Positions 1 through 7,596 of a DNA stretch of 23,090 nt are shown in pieces. The notes under the pieces are model-generated. The model made no database searches and had not been told where the DNA came from. It saw nothing but the letters and a program-made list of their open reading frames with translations. The position numbers and the translations under genes are program-made. The stretch is from Lachnospiraceae bacterium. Its GTDB lineage: Bacteria > Bacillota > Clostridia > Lachnospirales > Lachnospiraceae. Each line of letters starts with the position of its first letter. Positions within the stretch are counted from its first letter, which is position 1. The stretch spans positions 2,616-25,705 of the forward strand of contig DNJM01000214.1 in assembly GCA_003489085.1 (NCBI GenBank). Reading direction: 5' to 3'.

Positions 1-468
1 GGAAGTGGGAAAACAACGCTGGATCAGGCTGTTTTTCAGGAAGTGCTTTCACAGCATAAAGAATTGAAGTGTCTTATGATACGGCAGGAAATGAATAAAC
101 AGTTTTTCGCGTTATCCTGCGCGGAGGAAATGCTGTTAGGGATTCCCAAAACCCAGGAAGCAGAAAAGCGTGCTATGGAACTGCTTAAGACAGCAGGCTT
201 AGATGCCTGGGCAGAGTTCCCTCCGTATTTCTTAAGCGGCGGCCAGAAACGCTTTTTACTGATCCTTTGTTTAATGATGCAGACACCGGATATCATGATT
301 ATGGATGAGCCGTTTAATTCATTGGACAGAAGGAATAGAAAGCAGCTGGTACAGCTACTGACGGCTTATCAAAAGCAGACCGGGGTTTGCTATTTGCTGA
401 GTGATCAGACGAATGAATATTTTGAAGAAATGACGGATGAAAAAATTATTTTGGAAAAGACAGGATAA
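1..468 (+). CDS. ECF-type ABC transporter ATP-binding protein (5' end outside window)
   Basis: This is the C-terminal 155 codons of an ABC ATPase, open at the left edge. The first seven visible codons read GSGKTTL, the end of a Walker A motif, so only the N-terminal strands are missing. A Q-loop-like segment (IRQEMNKQFFALSCAEEMLLG, given here as its key parts RQ...QFF...EE..LG) resembles the ECF/cobalt-type ATPases, where QLF and EE precede a loop leading to the signature. The signature LSGGQKR, Walker B IMIMDEPF and D-loop SLD follow. At the place of the switch (H-loop) histidine the sequence reads LLSDQ, so the His appears to be replaced by Asp. ECF modules usually pair two ATPases with a membrane T component and a substrate-specific S component, and these would lie upstream. 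It is separated from the next gene by 3 nt. The substrate cannot be inferred. Family call is good; the ECF sub-type is inferred. Confidence 0.85.
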   Translation, partial: GSGKTTLDQAVFQEVLSQHKELKCLMIRQEMNKQFFALSCAEEMLLGIPKTQEAEKRAMELLKTAGLDAWAEFPPYFLSGGQKRFLLILCLMMQTPDIMIMDEPFNSLDRRNRKQLVQLLTAYQKQTGVCYLLSDQTNEYFEEMTDEKIILEKTG

Positions 469-471
469 AAG

Positions 472-1281
472 ATGAAAGAAGAAAAAAGTTTTTATATTCC
501 GGATGATGGAAAGGGATGTCTGCTGTCAATTGCAGCTGAGGAAAATATTACAGATAACTATCGCAGTATACTGATGCAGATAGTGGAAGATATTCTGGAA
601 GAAACGGATAGGAATGTGGAGTCGATAGTGCTTAGAGGAAGCCTGGCCTATGGTGGATTCATAGAAGGCATTTCGGATCTGGATCTGGTAATTTTTCCGG
701 CAAAGAACGCAGATCTTTCGAAAGAAAGACTGGGGAAGCTGGCAGCAGAAGAAAGCCAAAGGTATAAGGAGCTCTTTAGCCTGGTAGATCTGAGTGTGGA
801 ACAGATCGACAGGATAGGATATGACTGGACCTGTAATCGTCTGTGGCTGAATCTAAAGCTGACTGGAATTACGATTTATGGCGAAGATTTGCTGAAAAAT
901 CTGCCTGTGTGTATAAAAGGAAAAGGATTATCCGATGATATTTTCCGGCAGACGATCAAAGATTCAGAGGAGTGTCTGGAGTGGATCAGCCAGAAAAAGA
1001 AAATGCATTATATGGGAGAAGAGCGTGGGGCTGATTTCCTGTGTGTGTGGTTTATGCGGAATATCATACGGGGATTTGGGGCAGTGATCCTGCAGAAAAA
1101 GAATATTTTCACCATGCACCTTACTACCTGCTGTCTGGAAATGAGTAAACTGTATCCGGAATATGAAGAATTGATTTTGCGTGTGTGGACAGCGGAAAGA
1201 AGTCCATTGAAGCGGTGGGATGAGCTTTTGCAATTGTGCCAAGAAGTATTGGATATGTATAGAAGTCTGTACCAGTTATGA
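472..1281 (+). CDS. Nucleotidyltransferase-fold protein (pol-beta superfamily)
   Basis: A 269-residue protein with the diagnostic pol-beta nucleotidyltransferase signature. GS at residues 56-57 (LRGSLAYGG) is followed by SDLDL at 68-72, giving the two metal-binding aspartates D69 and D71. A third acidic residue, probably D106 in LVDLSV, completes the triad. The rest is a helical C-terminal region with no motif I recognise, similar in size to antibiotic- or small-molecule-modifying nucleotidyltransferases. Enzymes of this fold transfer a nucleotidyl group to a hydroxyl, phosphate or protein acceptor; the acceptor here is unknown. It starts 3 nt after the ABC ATPase gene and ends 13 nt before the LysRS-like gene, so it is surely co-transcribed. 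A drug-resistance role is possible, but the context points equally to small-molecule metabolism. Confidence 0.75.
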   Translation: MKEEKSFYIPDDGKGCLLSIAAEENITDNYRSILMQIVEDILEETDRNVESIVLRGSLAYGGFIEGISDLDLVIFPAKNADLSKERLGKLAAEESQRYKELFSLVDLSVEQIDRIGYDWTCNRLWLNLKLTGITIYGEDLLKNLPVCIKGKGLSDDIFRQTIKDSEECLEWISQKKKMHYMGEERGADFLCVWFMRNIIRGFGAVILQKKNIFTMHLTTCCLEMSKLYPEYEELILRVWTAERSPLKRWDELLQLCQEVLDMYRSLYQL

Positions 1282-1297
1282 TAATGGGAGGAAGATG

Positions 1298-2638
1298 ATG
1301 AAGGAAAGACAGATACCGGATCAGATCACCTGTACGGTTCCACAGGCAGCCGTCTGGAGAAACAGTGAGAATTTTTTTCTGGGAAGGGTATTGAAGCTTT
1401 TCTCTTATCGAAAAAAAATCCTGCTGCAGCTGATTCGCAATGGGAAAAAATATAAGGCTCATATAGAGGAAGGGGTGGCGGATCACTATGCGGAGCTTGC
1501 CGCTGCGCTTCAGATCGGCGACATCATCTGTGGTATGGGCATGGCAGAAGTCAATCGATACGGCGAAGCAGAAACAGCGATACAGGAAGCCTATATCATA
1601 AAGGCGTGTCAGCTGAGACCGGTAGAAACAGGTCTTCAGACGGAAGGAATGTATTCGTTGAATAAACGAAAAGAATATTATCATACCTATTTGGCGACGG
1701 ATCAAATCTGTGCCATGAGGGTTTTCATACAGGATCAGATATTAACCACACTGCGCCAGATACTTAGGGAAAAGGGATATGTAGAATGCCCTACACCGAT
1801 ATTGCAGAATTATTTTTACGGAGGAGGAGCGCGGCCATTTATTACTCACAGAGTGGACAGTGGAAACGATGTTTATCTTCGTCTGACTTCGGAAATTGCA
1901 TTGAAACAATACATTGCAGGGAGTTTTGAAAAGGTATATGAAATAGGACATTCTTTTCGAAATGGGAATACCAGCGCAAAGTATCTGACGCCATTTATGG
2001 CAGCTGAAATCTACACTGCGTACGGGGGCGAAGAAGAGAATATTTTACTGATGCAGGAGATCTTCATGCGGATGGTAACGGATACCAAAAAGATCATGGA
2101 AGAGTTTCAATTTTCAGAGCCTGAGTATATTTCCGACACGATTCCGGTTATTTCTTTTTCGGAATTCTTTCAATGTATGACAGGAATGGTCTATCACCGC
2201 GAAAGTCCGGAGGTAATGGAATTGATCCAGGGAACGGCAGACAAAAGCTTATCTGTAAAAGAGGTGTACAAATTCTTTAAACAGAAATTGATTCCCCGTC
2301 AAAGTGCTCCGATCATTGTCACAGATCTTCCAGGTGGGATGAGTCCATTGATCCAGTGGAAGGATGAAGAATTTCTGTATCGAAGTTATCTTATTGTAAA
2401 TGGAGCCACATTGATGGAAGCAGCTATTGGAAAAAGCGATGTAAAGGAGCTGGAAAAAGAATTAAACAGGCAGGCGGAAGAAGAGGATGGAAGAAAGATC
2501 AAAAGAAATTATGAGGCTTTTCTGCATGCCAACGCCATGGGAATACCGGAAACAGCCAGTCTGTTTATCAGTCTGGACCGCATTTTCCCTGCGTTATGCG
2601 GGATAGAGGATGTAGGGGTCTATCATATGAAAATGTAA
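1298..2638 (+). CDS. Lysyl-tRNA synthetase-like protein with degenerate class II motifs
   Basis: About 446 residues from the ATG at 1298, which has GGGAGG six bases upstream; an adjacent in-frame ATG at 1295 is the alternative. Residues ~10-108 look like the OB-fold anticodon-binding domain of class IIb synthetases. From ~110 the LysRS catalytic core is recognisable: GGGARPFITH (175-184), YLRLTSE with E199, FEKVYEIGHSFR ending at R221, and E237/Y239 where LysRS has its lysine-contacting Glu and Tyr. Departures from a true LysRS are strong. Motif 2 FRNE reads FRNG (G223); the following RHNPEF block is replaced; motif 3 GxGxGxDR reads SLFISLDR, keeping only R428. The NxFxE lysine pocket is replaced in 371-380. 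It is shorter than normal LysS (~490-500). I infer a paralogue with altered substrate or chemistry, not the housekeeping enzyme. It sits between a nucleotidyltransferase and a thioesterase gene. Confidence 0.75.
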   Translation: MKERQIPDQITCTVPQAAVWRNSENFFLGRVLKLFSYRKKILLQLIRNGKKYKAHIEEGVADHYAELAAALQIGDIICGMGMAEVNRYGEAETAIQEAYIIKACQLRPVETGLQTEGMYSLNKRKEYYHTYLATDQICAMRVFIQDQILTTLRQILREKGYVECPTPILQNYFYGGGARPFITHRVDSGNDVYLRLTSEIALKQYIAGSFEKVYEIGHSFRNGNTSAKYLTPFMAAEIYTAYGGEEENILLMQEIFMRMVTDTKKIMEEFQFSEPEYISDTIPVISFSEFFQCMTGMVYHRESPEVMELIQGTADKSLSVKEVYKFFKQKLIPRQSAPIIVTDLPGGMSPLIQWKDEEFLYRSYLIVNGATLMEAAIGKSDVKELEKELNRQAEEEDGRKIKRNYEAFLHANAMGIPETASLFISLDRIFPALCGIEDVGVYHMKM

Positions 2639-2653
2639 GAGGAGAGGATATGG

Positions 2654-3100
2654 ATGAATATGAAAGCTTATAAACATAAGGTACAATACTATGAAACGGA
2701 CCAGATGAAGATAGTACATCATTCAAATTACATTCGATGGTTTGAGGAGGCCAGAATCGACTATATGGATCAGATCGGGATCAGCTATCCGGCAATGGAG
2801 AAAGAAGGAATTCTGATACCGGTTTTAAGTGTAGAAGCAAAATATTTACGAATGCTCCGTTTCGGTGATGTTGCAGAAATTGTTCTTGGCATCAAGGAGT
2901 ATAATGGAATTAAACTTGTTATAGAATATCAGGTAATGAATGAGAAGACAGGTATGATTCACTGTAAAGGCGAAACGGCACATTGCTTTTTGACGGAGCA
3001 AGGCAAACCAGTTTCATTGAAAAAGAATTATCCGGAATATCATAAAAAATTTGTACAGATGGCAGAAGATAACATGCAGAGCCAAACGGAGAATGAATAA
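2654..3100 (+). CDS. Acyl-CoA thioesterase, YbgC/4HBT family
   Basis: A 148-residue single hot-dog domain. The N-terminal block YYETDQMKIVHHSNYIRWFE matches the 4HBT/YbgC pattern (Y..TD..GvvyHanY..ffE), with D16 in the place of the usual catalytic aspartate and HHSNY as the substrate-binding turn. Length is typical for YbgC/FcbC-type enzymes, which hydrolyse acyl-CoA (or acyl carrier) thioesters in the cytoplasm. The start at 2654 follows GGAGAGG; an out-of-frame ATG at 2650 was ignored. It starts 15 nt after the LysRS-like gene, so it is probably in the same operon. The acyl substrate is unknown; a link to the neighbours' chemistry is plausible but unproven. Confidence 0.82.
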   Translation: MNMKAYKHKVQYYETDQMKIVHHSNYIRWFEEARIDYMDQIGISYPAMEKEGILIPVLSVEAKYLRMLRFGDVAEIVLGIKEYNGIKLVIEYQVMNEKTGMIHCKGETAHCFLTEQGKPVSLKKNYPEYHKKFVQMAEDNMQSQTENE

Positions 3101-3156
3101 TTCGGTACCGGCATGGCAATACTATCTTCGACATAGAAATGAAGGAGGTAGAACAC

Positions 3157-3483
3157 ATGCCAGAATTAAGATGTACAGTGCAGACCTGTCTGCATAATAA
3201 GCAGTTTTACTGTGACCTGGACAGTATCCGGGTTGGGGGAAGCAGTGCCCAGAAGCCAGCAGATACCTGTTGTGACAGCTTTGAGGAACGTAAGGAAAGC
3301 ATGTCCAATGCTGCTGATGTTACCGGTCAGGCATCTGCCAGATCTGATATAGACTGTAAGGCAGTAGAATGTATGTACAATGACAACTGCAAATGCCATG
3401 CAGGTAAAATCAGCGTTGAAGGAAGCAATGCATGCAGATGTGGTGAAACAGAATGTGCAACATTCCATTGCGGATGTAAGTAA
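3157..3483 (+). CDS. DUF1540 protein with two Cys-rich repeats
   Basis: 108 residues from the ATG at 3157, which has a perfect AAGGAGG eight bases upstream. The protein holds two copies of the DUF1540 type pattern. The first (about residues 4-46) runs C..xxC......C......IrVgg..........CC.SF; the second (about 67-107) runs C...eC.....C.C....I.V.g..A..C.eT.C.tF.C. The repeats are joined by a Ser/Ala-rich linker. DUF1540 proteins are small cysteine-rich proteins common in Clostridia and assumed to bind metal; the role is not established. The gene follows the thioesterase by 56 nt and is closed by an intrinsic terminator, so it may be the last gene of that operon or its own unit. Family assignment is firm, function unknown. 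Confidence 0.8.
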   Translation: MPELRCTVQTCLHNKQFYCDLDSIRVGGSSAQKPADTCCDSFEERKESMSNAADVTGQASARSDIDCKAVECMYNDNCKCHAGKISVEGSNACRCGETECATFHCGCK

Positions 3484-3533
3484 GTGAAGCAGCAGGATTG
3501 CTGTTTGCAGAAATAAAAACAGGTAAAAGAAGA

Positions 3534-3565
3534 GGATGCTGTCTGAATGGGCGGCATCCTTTTTT
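3534..3565 (+). terminator. Intrinsic terminator after DUF1540 gene
   Basis: The sequence GGATGCTGTC pairs with GGGCGGCATCC (with G-U pairs) to give a stem of about ten base pairs and a short loop, followed directly by six T residues. This ends the first operon and lies 24 nt before the next promoter. Confidence 0.85.
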
Positions 3566-3589
3566 GAAGAAAACAGTTTCTTTTCTCGG

Positions 3590-3618
3590 TTGACGCTTGT
3601 CAGAGGCCGGCGTATAAT
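3590..3618 (+). promoter_or_regulatory. Sigma-A type promoter for the AI-2E / metA / fchA / folD unit
   Basis: TTGACG at 3590-3595 and a perfect TATAAT at 3613-3618 are separated by 17 nt, a near-consensus housekeeping promoter. The expected transcription start is about 3625, just upstream of the first gene, so the leader is very short and no riboswitch fits between. Confidence 0.85.
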
Positions 3619-3640
3619 ATGAAATTAAAGGATTATGTTC

Positions 3641-5068
3641 ATGGAAGGAGAGCCTGCATCAGGCGAAAAAATAATGGTATCAGAGGCGGAACAGCAGACT
3701 GTGCAGCGGGAAAATATATCTGACGCGGAGGAAAAAAAAGCATATTATATCAAGCGGCCGAAGCTTGGAGAAAGAGGGCCGTCGAAGCTGCGGCAGCATT
3801 TCAGCAGAGGGATTACCAGCTTCCTGGTAATTGCAGCGGCCATCCTTTTTTATTTTGCACTGCTGCGGCTGGATGATCTGTCAGCGGCAGTATCGAAAAT
3901 CTATACTGCATCGAAGCCGATTATTTACGGAATGGCGATTGCATATGTACTGAATCCGATTGTACGGAAGGTAGATCAGTATCTGCTTCCGCTGCTGAAG
4001 AAGAAGCTGAGGCATAAGACGGCGGTAAAGATCAGCCGGTCAGTGGGCATTTTCTCTGCGATTCTATGTGCGCTGGCGCTGATTACGATGTTGTGTAATA
4101 TGGTAATACCGGAGTTGTATAAGAGTATTCGGGATCTGGTATATAATCTGCCGGGTCAGATCAATGATCTGATACAGTGGGTCGATGAATTTCAGATGGA
4201 AGATACACCGACGAACCGGTTTCTGCATCAGGCTCTGAACGAAGGGGCGGATATGCTGCAGAAATGGCTGCGGACAGATCTGATGAGCAGAACGAATATT
4301 ATCATGACGAATCTGACGGTCGGAATCATCAGTGCAGTAAGCGAAATTTTCAAATTTATTGTCGGAATCATCGTATCTGTTTATGTACTGTTCAGTAAGG
4401 AGAAATTCTTTGCGCAATCCAAGAAGGCAGTGTATGCACTGTTTTCACCGGTACATGCCAATATGGTGCTTCATATCACAGAGAAAAGCAATGAGATATT
4501 CGGTGGCTTCATCATTGGAAAGGTGATCGATTCCATGATTATAGGGGTGCTCTGTTATGTTGGGACAAGTCTTTTAAAGATGCCCTATGCACTTCTGGTC
4601 AGTGTGATCGTCGGTGTGACAAATGTAATCCCATTTTTTGGTCCATACATCGGTGCTATTCCGAGTGCAATACTGATTCTTCTGGAAAGTCCGATGAAGG
4701 GAATCTATTTTATTCTCTTTATTCTGCTCCTGCAGCAGCTGGACGGCAATGTCATCGGGCCGAAGATTCTGGGAGATTCTACTGGTTTATCAGCATTCTG
4801 GGTGGTATTTTCGATCCTGTTGGGCGGTGGACTGTTCGGGTTTGCCGGAATGGTACTGGGCGTACCTACATTTGCAGTGCTGTATTATATCGTACAGATG
4901 CTTCTGGATACCAGACTGGAAAAAAAGAAGCTGCCGAAAGTATCGGATCAGTATGATCAGCTAAGCTATGTCACGGACGACGGGCAGTATGTCCCTTCGC
5001 CGGCGCAAGAAAAATATGAAGAAAAGGTAGAAAGCAAACCAGCGAAAAAAGAAGAAAAAGGAGATTAG
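3641..5068 (+). CDS. AI-2E family transporter (PerM/YdgG-type membrane protein)
   Basis: About 475 residues. The ATG at 3641 is chosen because AAAGGA lies eight bases upstream; the ATG at 3635 is too close to it. A polar N-terminal tail of ~50 residues precedes a hydrophobic helix (SFLVIAAAILFYFALL), and several more membrane segments follow, including the family's characteristic VIPFFGPYIGAIPSAIL region and the late Gly-rich helix LLGGGLFGFAGMVLGVP. A charged, Lys/Glu-rich C-terminal tail ends the protein. This is the AI-2E transporter / PerM family (often eight membrane segments). Despite the family name, most members have no proven link to autoinducer-2; some act as permeases or antiporters. 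It heads an operon with metA (5-nt gap). Substrate unknown. Confidence 0.85.
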   Translation: MEGEPASGEKIMVSEAEQQTVQRENISDAEEKKAYYIKRPKLGERGPSKLRQHFSRGITSFLVIAAAILFYFALLRLDDLSAAVSKIYTASKPIIYGMAIAYVLNPIVRKVDQYLLPLLKKKLRHKTAVKISRSVGIFSAILCALALITMLCNMVIPELYKSIRDLVYNLPGQINDLIQWVDEFQMEDTPTNRFLHQALNEGADMLQKWLRTDLMSRTNIIMTNLTVGIISAVSEIFKFIVGIIVSVYVLFSKEKFFAQSKKAVYALFSPVHANMVLHITEKSNEIFGGFIIGKVIDSMIIGVLCYVGTSLLKMPYALLVSVIVGVTNVIPFFGPYIGAIPSAILILLESPMKGIYFILFILLLQQLDGNVIGPKILGDSTGLSAFWVVFSILLGGGLFGFAGMVLGVPTFAVLYYIVQMLLDTRLEKKKLPKVSDQYDQLSYVTDDGQYVPSPAQEKYEEKVESKPAKKEEKGD

Positions 5069-5073
5069 ACAGC

Positions 5074-5994
5074 ATGCCAATACGTGTACAAAATGATCTT
5101 CCGGTAAGAGAAATACTGGAGCGTGAAAATATATTTGTGATGGATGAATACCGTGCGACCCATCAGGACATCCGGCCGATCCGCATCGGATTATTGAATC
5201 TGATGCCGCTGAAGGAGGATACAGAGCTTCAGATTCTGCGTTCGCTTTCGAATACGCCGCTTCAGGTAGACGTGGTATTTATCCATGTCAGCAGCCATGA
5301 GGCGAAAAATACGGCTACCAGCCATATCAATCAGTTCTATGTGCCTTTTTCGGCCATACGGAATCAGTACTTTGATGGACTGATTATTACCGGTGCGCCG
5401 GTGGAGCTGCTGAAATTTGAAGAGGTGGATTATTGGGAGGAGCTCAAGGAGATTATGGAATGGAGCAATACCCATGTGACATCTACGTTCCACATCTGCT
5501 GGGGAGCACAGGCAGCGCTGTATTACCATTATGGGTTAGACAAAACAGAGCTTCCAAAGAAATTATTCGGTGTCTTCCGTCATCAGGTGAAGAACCGGAG
5601 AATTCCTCTTGTAAGGGGCTTTGATGATGTATTTATGATGCCGCATTCCCGGCATACTACGGTTCCCCGGGATAGTATTGCCGGACATCCGGCGCTGACT
5701 ATTCTGGCGGAATCAGAAGAGGCGGGAGTCTTTCTGGCAATTGCGGAGGACGGCAAGAAAATATTTGTAATGGGACATCCGGAATATGACCGGATGACAT
5801 TGCACCAGGAATATATGCGGGATCGGGGAAAACGCAGCGATGTGGAGCTGCCGGCAAATTACTACCCGGAAAATGATGCTCAGAAGAAGCCGCTTCTGAC
5901 CTGGCGGGCGCAGGCAAATAATCTGTATACGAACTGGTTAAATTATTATGTGTACCAGGTGACACCATATGAGCTGGAAGGAACACCATTTTAA
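5074..5994 (+). CDS. metA: Homoserine O-acetyltransferase (MetA family)
   Basis: 306 residues, the normal MetA length. It activates homoserine by O-acylation, the first committed step of methionine synthesis. The catalytic cysteine is C142 in FHICWGAQA, and the H235/E237 pair is in VMGHPEYD. Residue 111 is glutamate (GAPVELLKFEE). In characterised MetA proteins Glu at this position selects acetyl-CoA and Gly selects succinyl-CoA, so this enzyme should be an acetyltransferase despite the common label homoserine O-succinyltransferase. Start at 5074 follows AAAAGGAG. It lies 5 nt after the AI-2E gene and 12 nt before fchA, in an operon under the 3590 promoter. No SAM riboswitch or methionine T-box precedes it. 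Confidence 0.95.
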   Translation: MPIRVQNDLPVREILERENIFVMDEYRATHQDIRPIRIGLLNLMPLKEDTELQILRSLSNTPLQVDVVFIHVSSHEAKNTATSHINQFYVPFSAIRNQYFDGLIITGAPVELLKFEEVDYWEELKEIMEWSNTHVTSTFHICWGAQAALYYHYGLDKTELPKKLFGVFRHQVKNRRIPLVRGFDDVFMMPHSRHTTVPRDSIAGHPALTILAESEEAGVFLAIAEDGKKIFVMGHPEYDRMTLHQEYMRDRGKRSDVELPANYYPENDAQKKPLLTWRAQANNLYTNWLNYYVYQVTPYELEGTPF

Positions 5995-6006
5995 GGAGGA
6001 TACGCC

Positions 6007-6633
6007 ATGATGCTGGAGAAGAAAACAACGGAATTTTTAGAAGTGCTGTCATCAGCAGAGCCGGTGCCGGGAGGCGGCGGTGCTTCTGCAGCGGTAGGAG
6101 CCTTTGCAGCAGCGCTGGGAATGATGGTTGCGAATCTGACGATCGGAAAGAAGCGCTATAGGGATGTAGAAGAGGAAGTACAGGCAGCCAGAAACCGGCT
6201 GGAGGATATTCGAAACCGACTGACGGTTCTGGTGGATAAGGATGCGGAAGCCTTCGCACCGCTGTCGCGTGCTTATGGGCTCCCGAAGGAGACGGAGGAA
6301 CAGAGACAGGAGAAAGAGCGGATTATGGAGCAGGCTCTGTATGAAGCGAGTGTTGTTCCGATGGAGATCATGGAGACGGTCACTGAGGCAATGCGGGAGC
6401 TGGAGCTTCTGGGTGAAAAAGGAAGCAGGCTGGCACTCAGTGATGTAGGAGTAGGTATTCTCTTTGCACAGGCAGCGTTGAAGGGTGCGTCCCTGAATAT
6501 ATTTATCAATACAAAATTGATGAAGAATCGGGAACGGGCAGAGAAGCTGAATGCACAGGCAGAGGAGCTGATCCGAACGGGCAGCAGCCTGAAAGAAAAG
6601 ATCTACAGGGGCGTTCTTGCAGGGATAAAATAG
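6007..6633 (+). CDS. fchA: Methenyltetrahydrofolate cyclohydrolase, FchA (FTCD cyclodeaminase-like)
   Basis: A 208-residue all-helical protein of the formiminotransferase-cyclodeaminase family. The diagnostic N-terminal VPGGGGASAAVGAFAAALG block (residues ~19-37) and the DVGVGILFAQAALKGASLN block near 145-165 are present. Stand-alone members of this size in Clostridia are FchA, which converts 5,10-methenyl-THF to 10-formyl-THF. Start at 6007 follows AAGGAGG seven bases upstream; a second ATG directly follows. It sits between metA and folD, 27 nt before the latter. That position fits its one-carbon role, and it may compensate for the altered cyclohydrolase site of the FolD encoded next to it. 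A deaminase acting on formimino-THF is the alternative. Confidence 0.85.
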   Translation: MMLEKKTTEFLEVLSSAEPVPGGGGASAAVGAFAAALGMMVANLTIGKKRYRDVEEEVQAARNRLEDIRNRLTVLVDKDAEAFAPLSRAYGLPKETEEQRQEKERIMEQALYEASVVPMEIMETVTEAMRELELLGEKGSRLALSDVGVGILFAQAALKGASLNIFINTKLMKNRERAEKLNAQAEELIRTGSSLKEKIYRGVLAGIK

Positions 6634-6660
6634 TTAAATAGCAGTGGCAGGAGGGCAGGT

Positions 6661-7521
6661 ATGGGAATCATTATGAAGGGCACAGAGGTTGCCAGGGCAA
6701 TGAAGGAGCAGCTGAAGCAGGAGACAGAACAGCTGCGTGCACAGGGAGTTTTTCCTCAGCTTACCATTATGCGTGTCGGTGCCAGACCGGATGATCTGGC
6801 ATATGAGCGGGGAGCCAGGAAACGGATGGAGCTGGTTGGCATTGAATGTAATGTTGTAGAGCTGCCGGAGCAAATCAGCCGGCAGGAGCTGGAGGAAGCC
6901 GTCCGAAAGGTGAATGGGGATCCGAAGGTACATGGAATCCTTCTGTTCCGGCCGCTGCCGCCGCATCTGAATGAAGAAGCGGTGATTCATTTAGTGGATC
7001 CGGCAAAGGATGTGGATGGAATGAATCCAGAGAATATCGCGAAGGTATTCTCCGGCGATGACAGTGGATTTGCGCCCTGTACGCCGCAGGCGGTCATAAG
7101 GATGCTGGAGTATTATGGAATTGAGCTGCAGGGAAAACGGGTAACAGTGATTGGAAGAAGTATGGTAGTTGGGAAACCATTATCCATGCTGCTGTTAAAA
7201 AAGCATGCAACGGTTACCATCTGTCATACCAGGACCGTTGATCTGAAAGAAACCTGCCGGAATGCAGAAATTCTGATAGCAGCAGCCGGCAGCGCCAGAA
7301 TGGTTACCGAAGAAATGGCAGGCACCGGTGCGGTTGTGGTCGATGTGGGAATCAATGTAGATCCATCCGGGCAGCTGTGCGGCGATGTAGATTTTGATGC
7401 AGTGGAAAAGAAGGCATCTTATGTCAGTCCGGTACCGGGCGGTGTGGGCAGTGTAACCTCCTCTGTGCTGGCTGAACATGTGATAAAGGCAGCTAAGATG
7501 GCTGCTGGAAAGAGGGCATAA
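6661..7521 (+). CDS. folD: FolD-family methylenetetrahydrofolate dehydrogenase with altered cyclohydrolase site
   Basis: 286 residues, normal FolD length. Clear family blocks are DPAKDVDGMNPEN (113-125), the dinucleotide-binding VTVIGRSMVVGKPLSMLLL (161-179) and the C-terminal VSPVPGGVGSVTSSVL (255-270). FolD normally oxidises 5,10-methylene-THF with NAD(P)+ and then hydrolyses methenyl-THF. The hydrolysis step depends on a conserved YxxxK lysine and a nearby glutamine. Here the YxxxK position reads YERGA, so the lysine is A52 (Y48 kept), and the glutamine of GILVQLPLP is F96 (GILLFRPLP). The Asp of KDVDG is kept. I infer that dehydrogenase activity is retained and cyclohydrolase activity is lost or weak. 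AGGAGG five bases before the ATG supports the start. Last gene of its operon. Confidence 0.9.
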   Translation: MGIIMKGTEVARAMKEQLKQETEQLRAQGVFPQLTIMRVGARPDDLAYERGARKRMELVGIECNVVELPEQISRQELEEAVRKVNGDPKVHGILLFRPLPPHLNEEAVIHLVDPAKDVDGMNPENIAKVFSGDDSGFAPCTPQAVIRMLEYYGIELQGKRVTVIGRSMVVGKPLSMLLLKKHATVTICHTRTVDLKETCRNAEILIAAAGSARMVTEEMAGTGAVVVDVGINVDPSGQLCGDVDFDAVEKKASYVSPVPGGVGSVTSSVLAEHVIKAAKMAAGKRA

Positions 7522-7528
7522 AAATGAA

Positions 7529-7570
7529 CCTGTTGACAAATCCCTTTCGGGGTGCTGATTTGTCGACAGG
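7529..7570. terminator. Hairpin between convergent folD and ybjQ-type genes
   Basis: CCTGTTGACAAATC (7529-7542) is the inverted partner of GATTTGTCGACAGG (7557-7570), a 14-bp stem with one G-U pair and a 14-nt loop. On the minus strand it is followed within a few bases by TTCATTTTTATG, so it best fits a terminator for the leftward unit; on the plus strand it is not followed by a T-run but may still end folD transcription. Confidence 0.65.
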
Positions 7571-7596
7571 TCCAAAGCTTTTCCGTCGTATTTGTT

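Noticed and set aside
3641..5068. Autoinducer-2 export or quorum sensing from the AI-2E family name
   Set aside because: The family name is historical and members have varied roles; no luxS or lsr gene is visible in the window.
5000..5073. SAM riboswitch or methionine T-box before metA
   Set aside because: Only 5 nt separate metA from the upstream gene and no leader motif was found; the operon promoter at 3590 also leaves no room.
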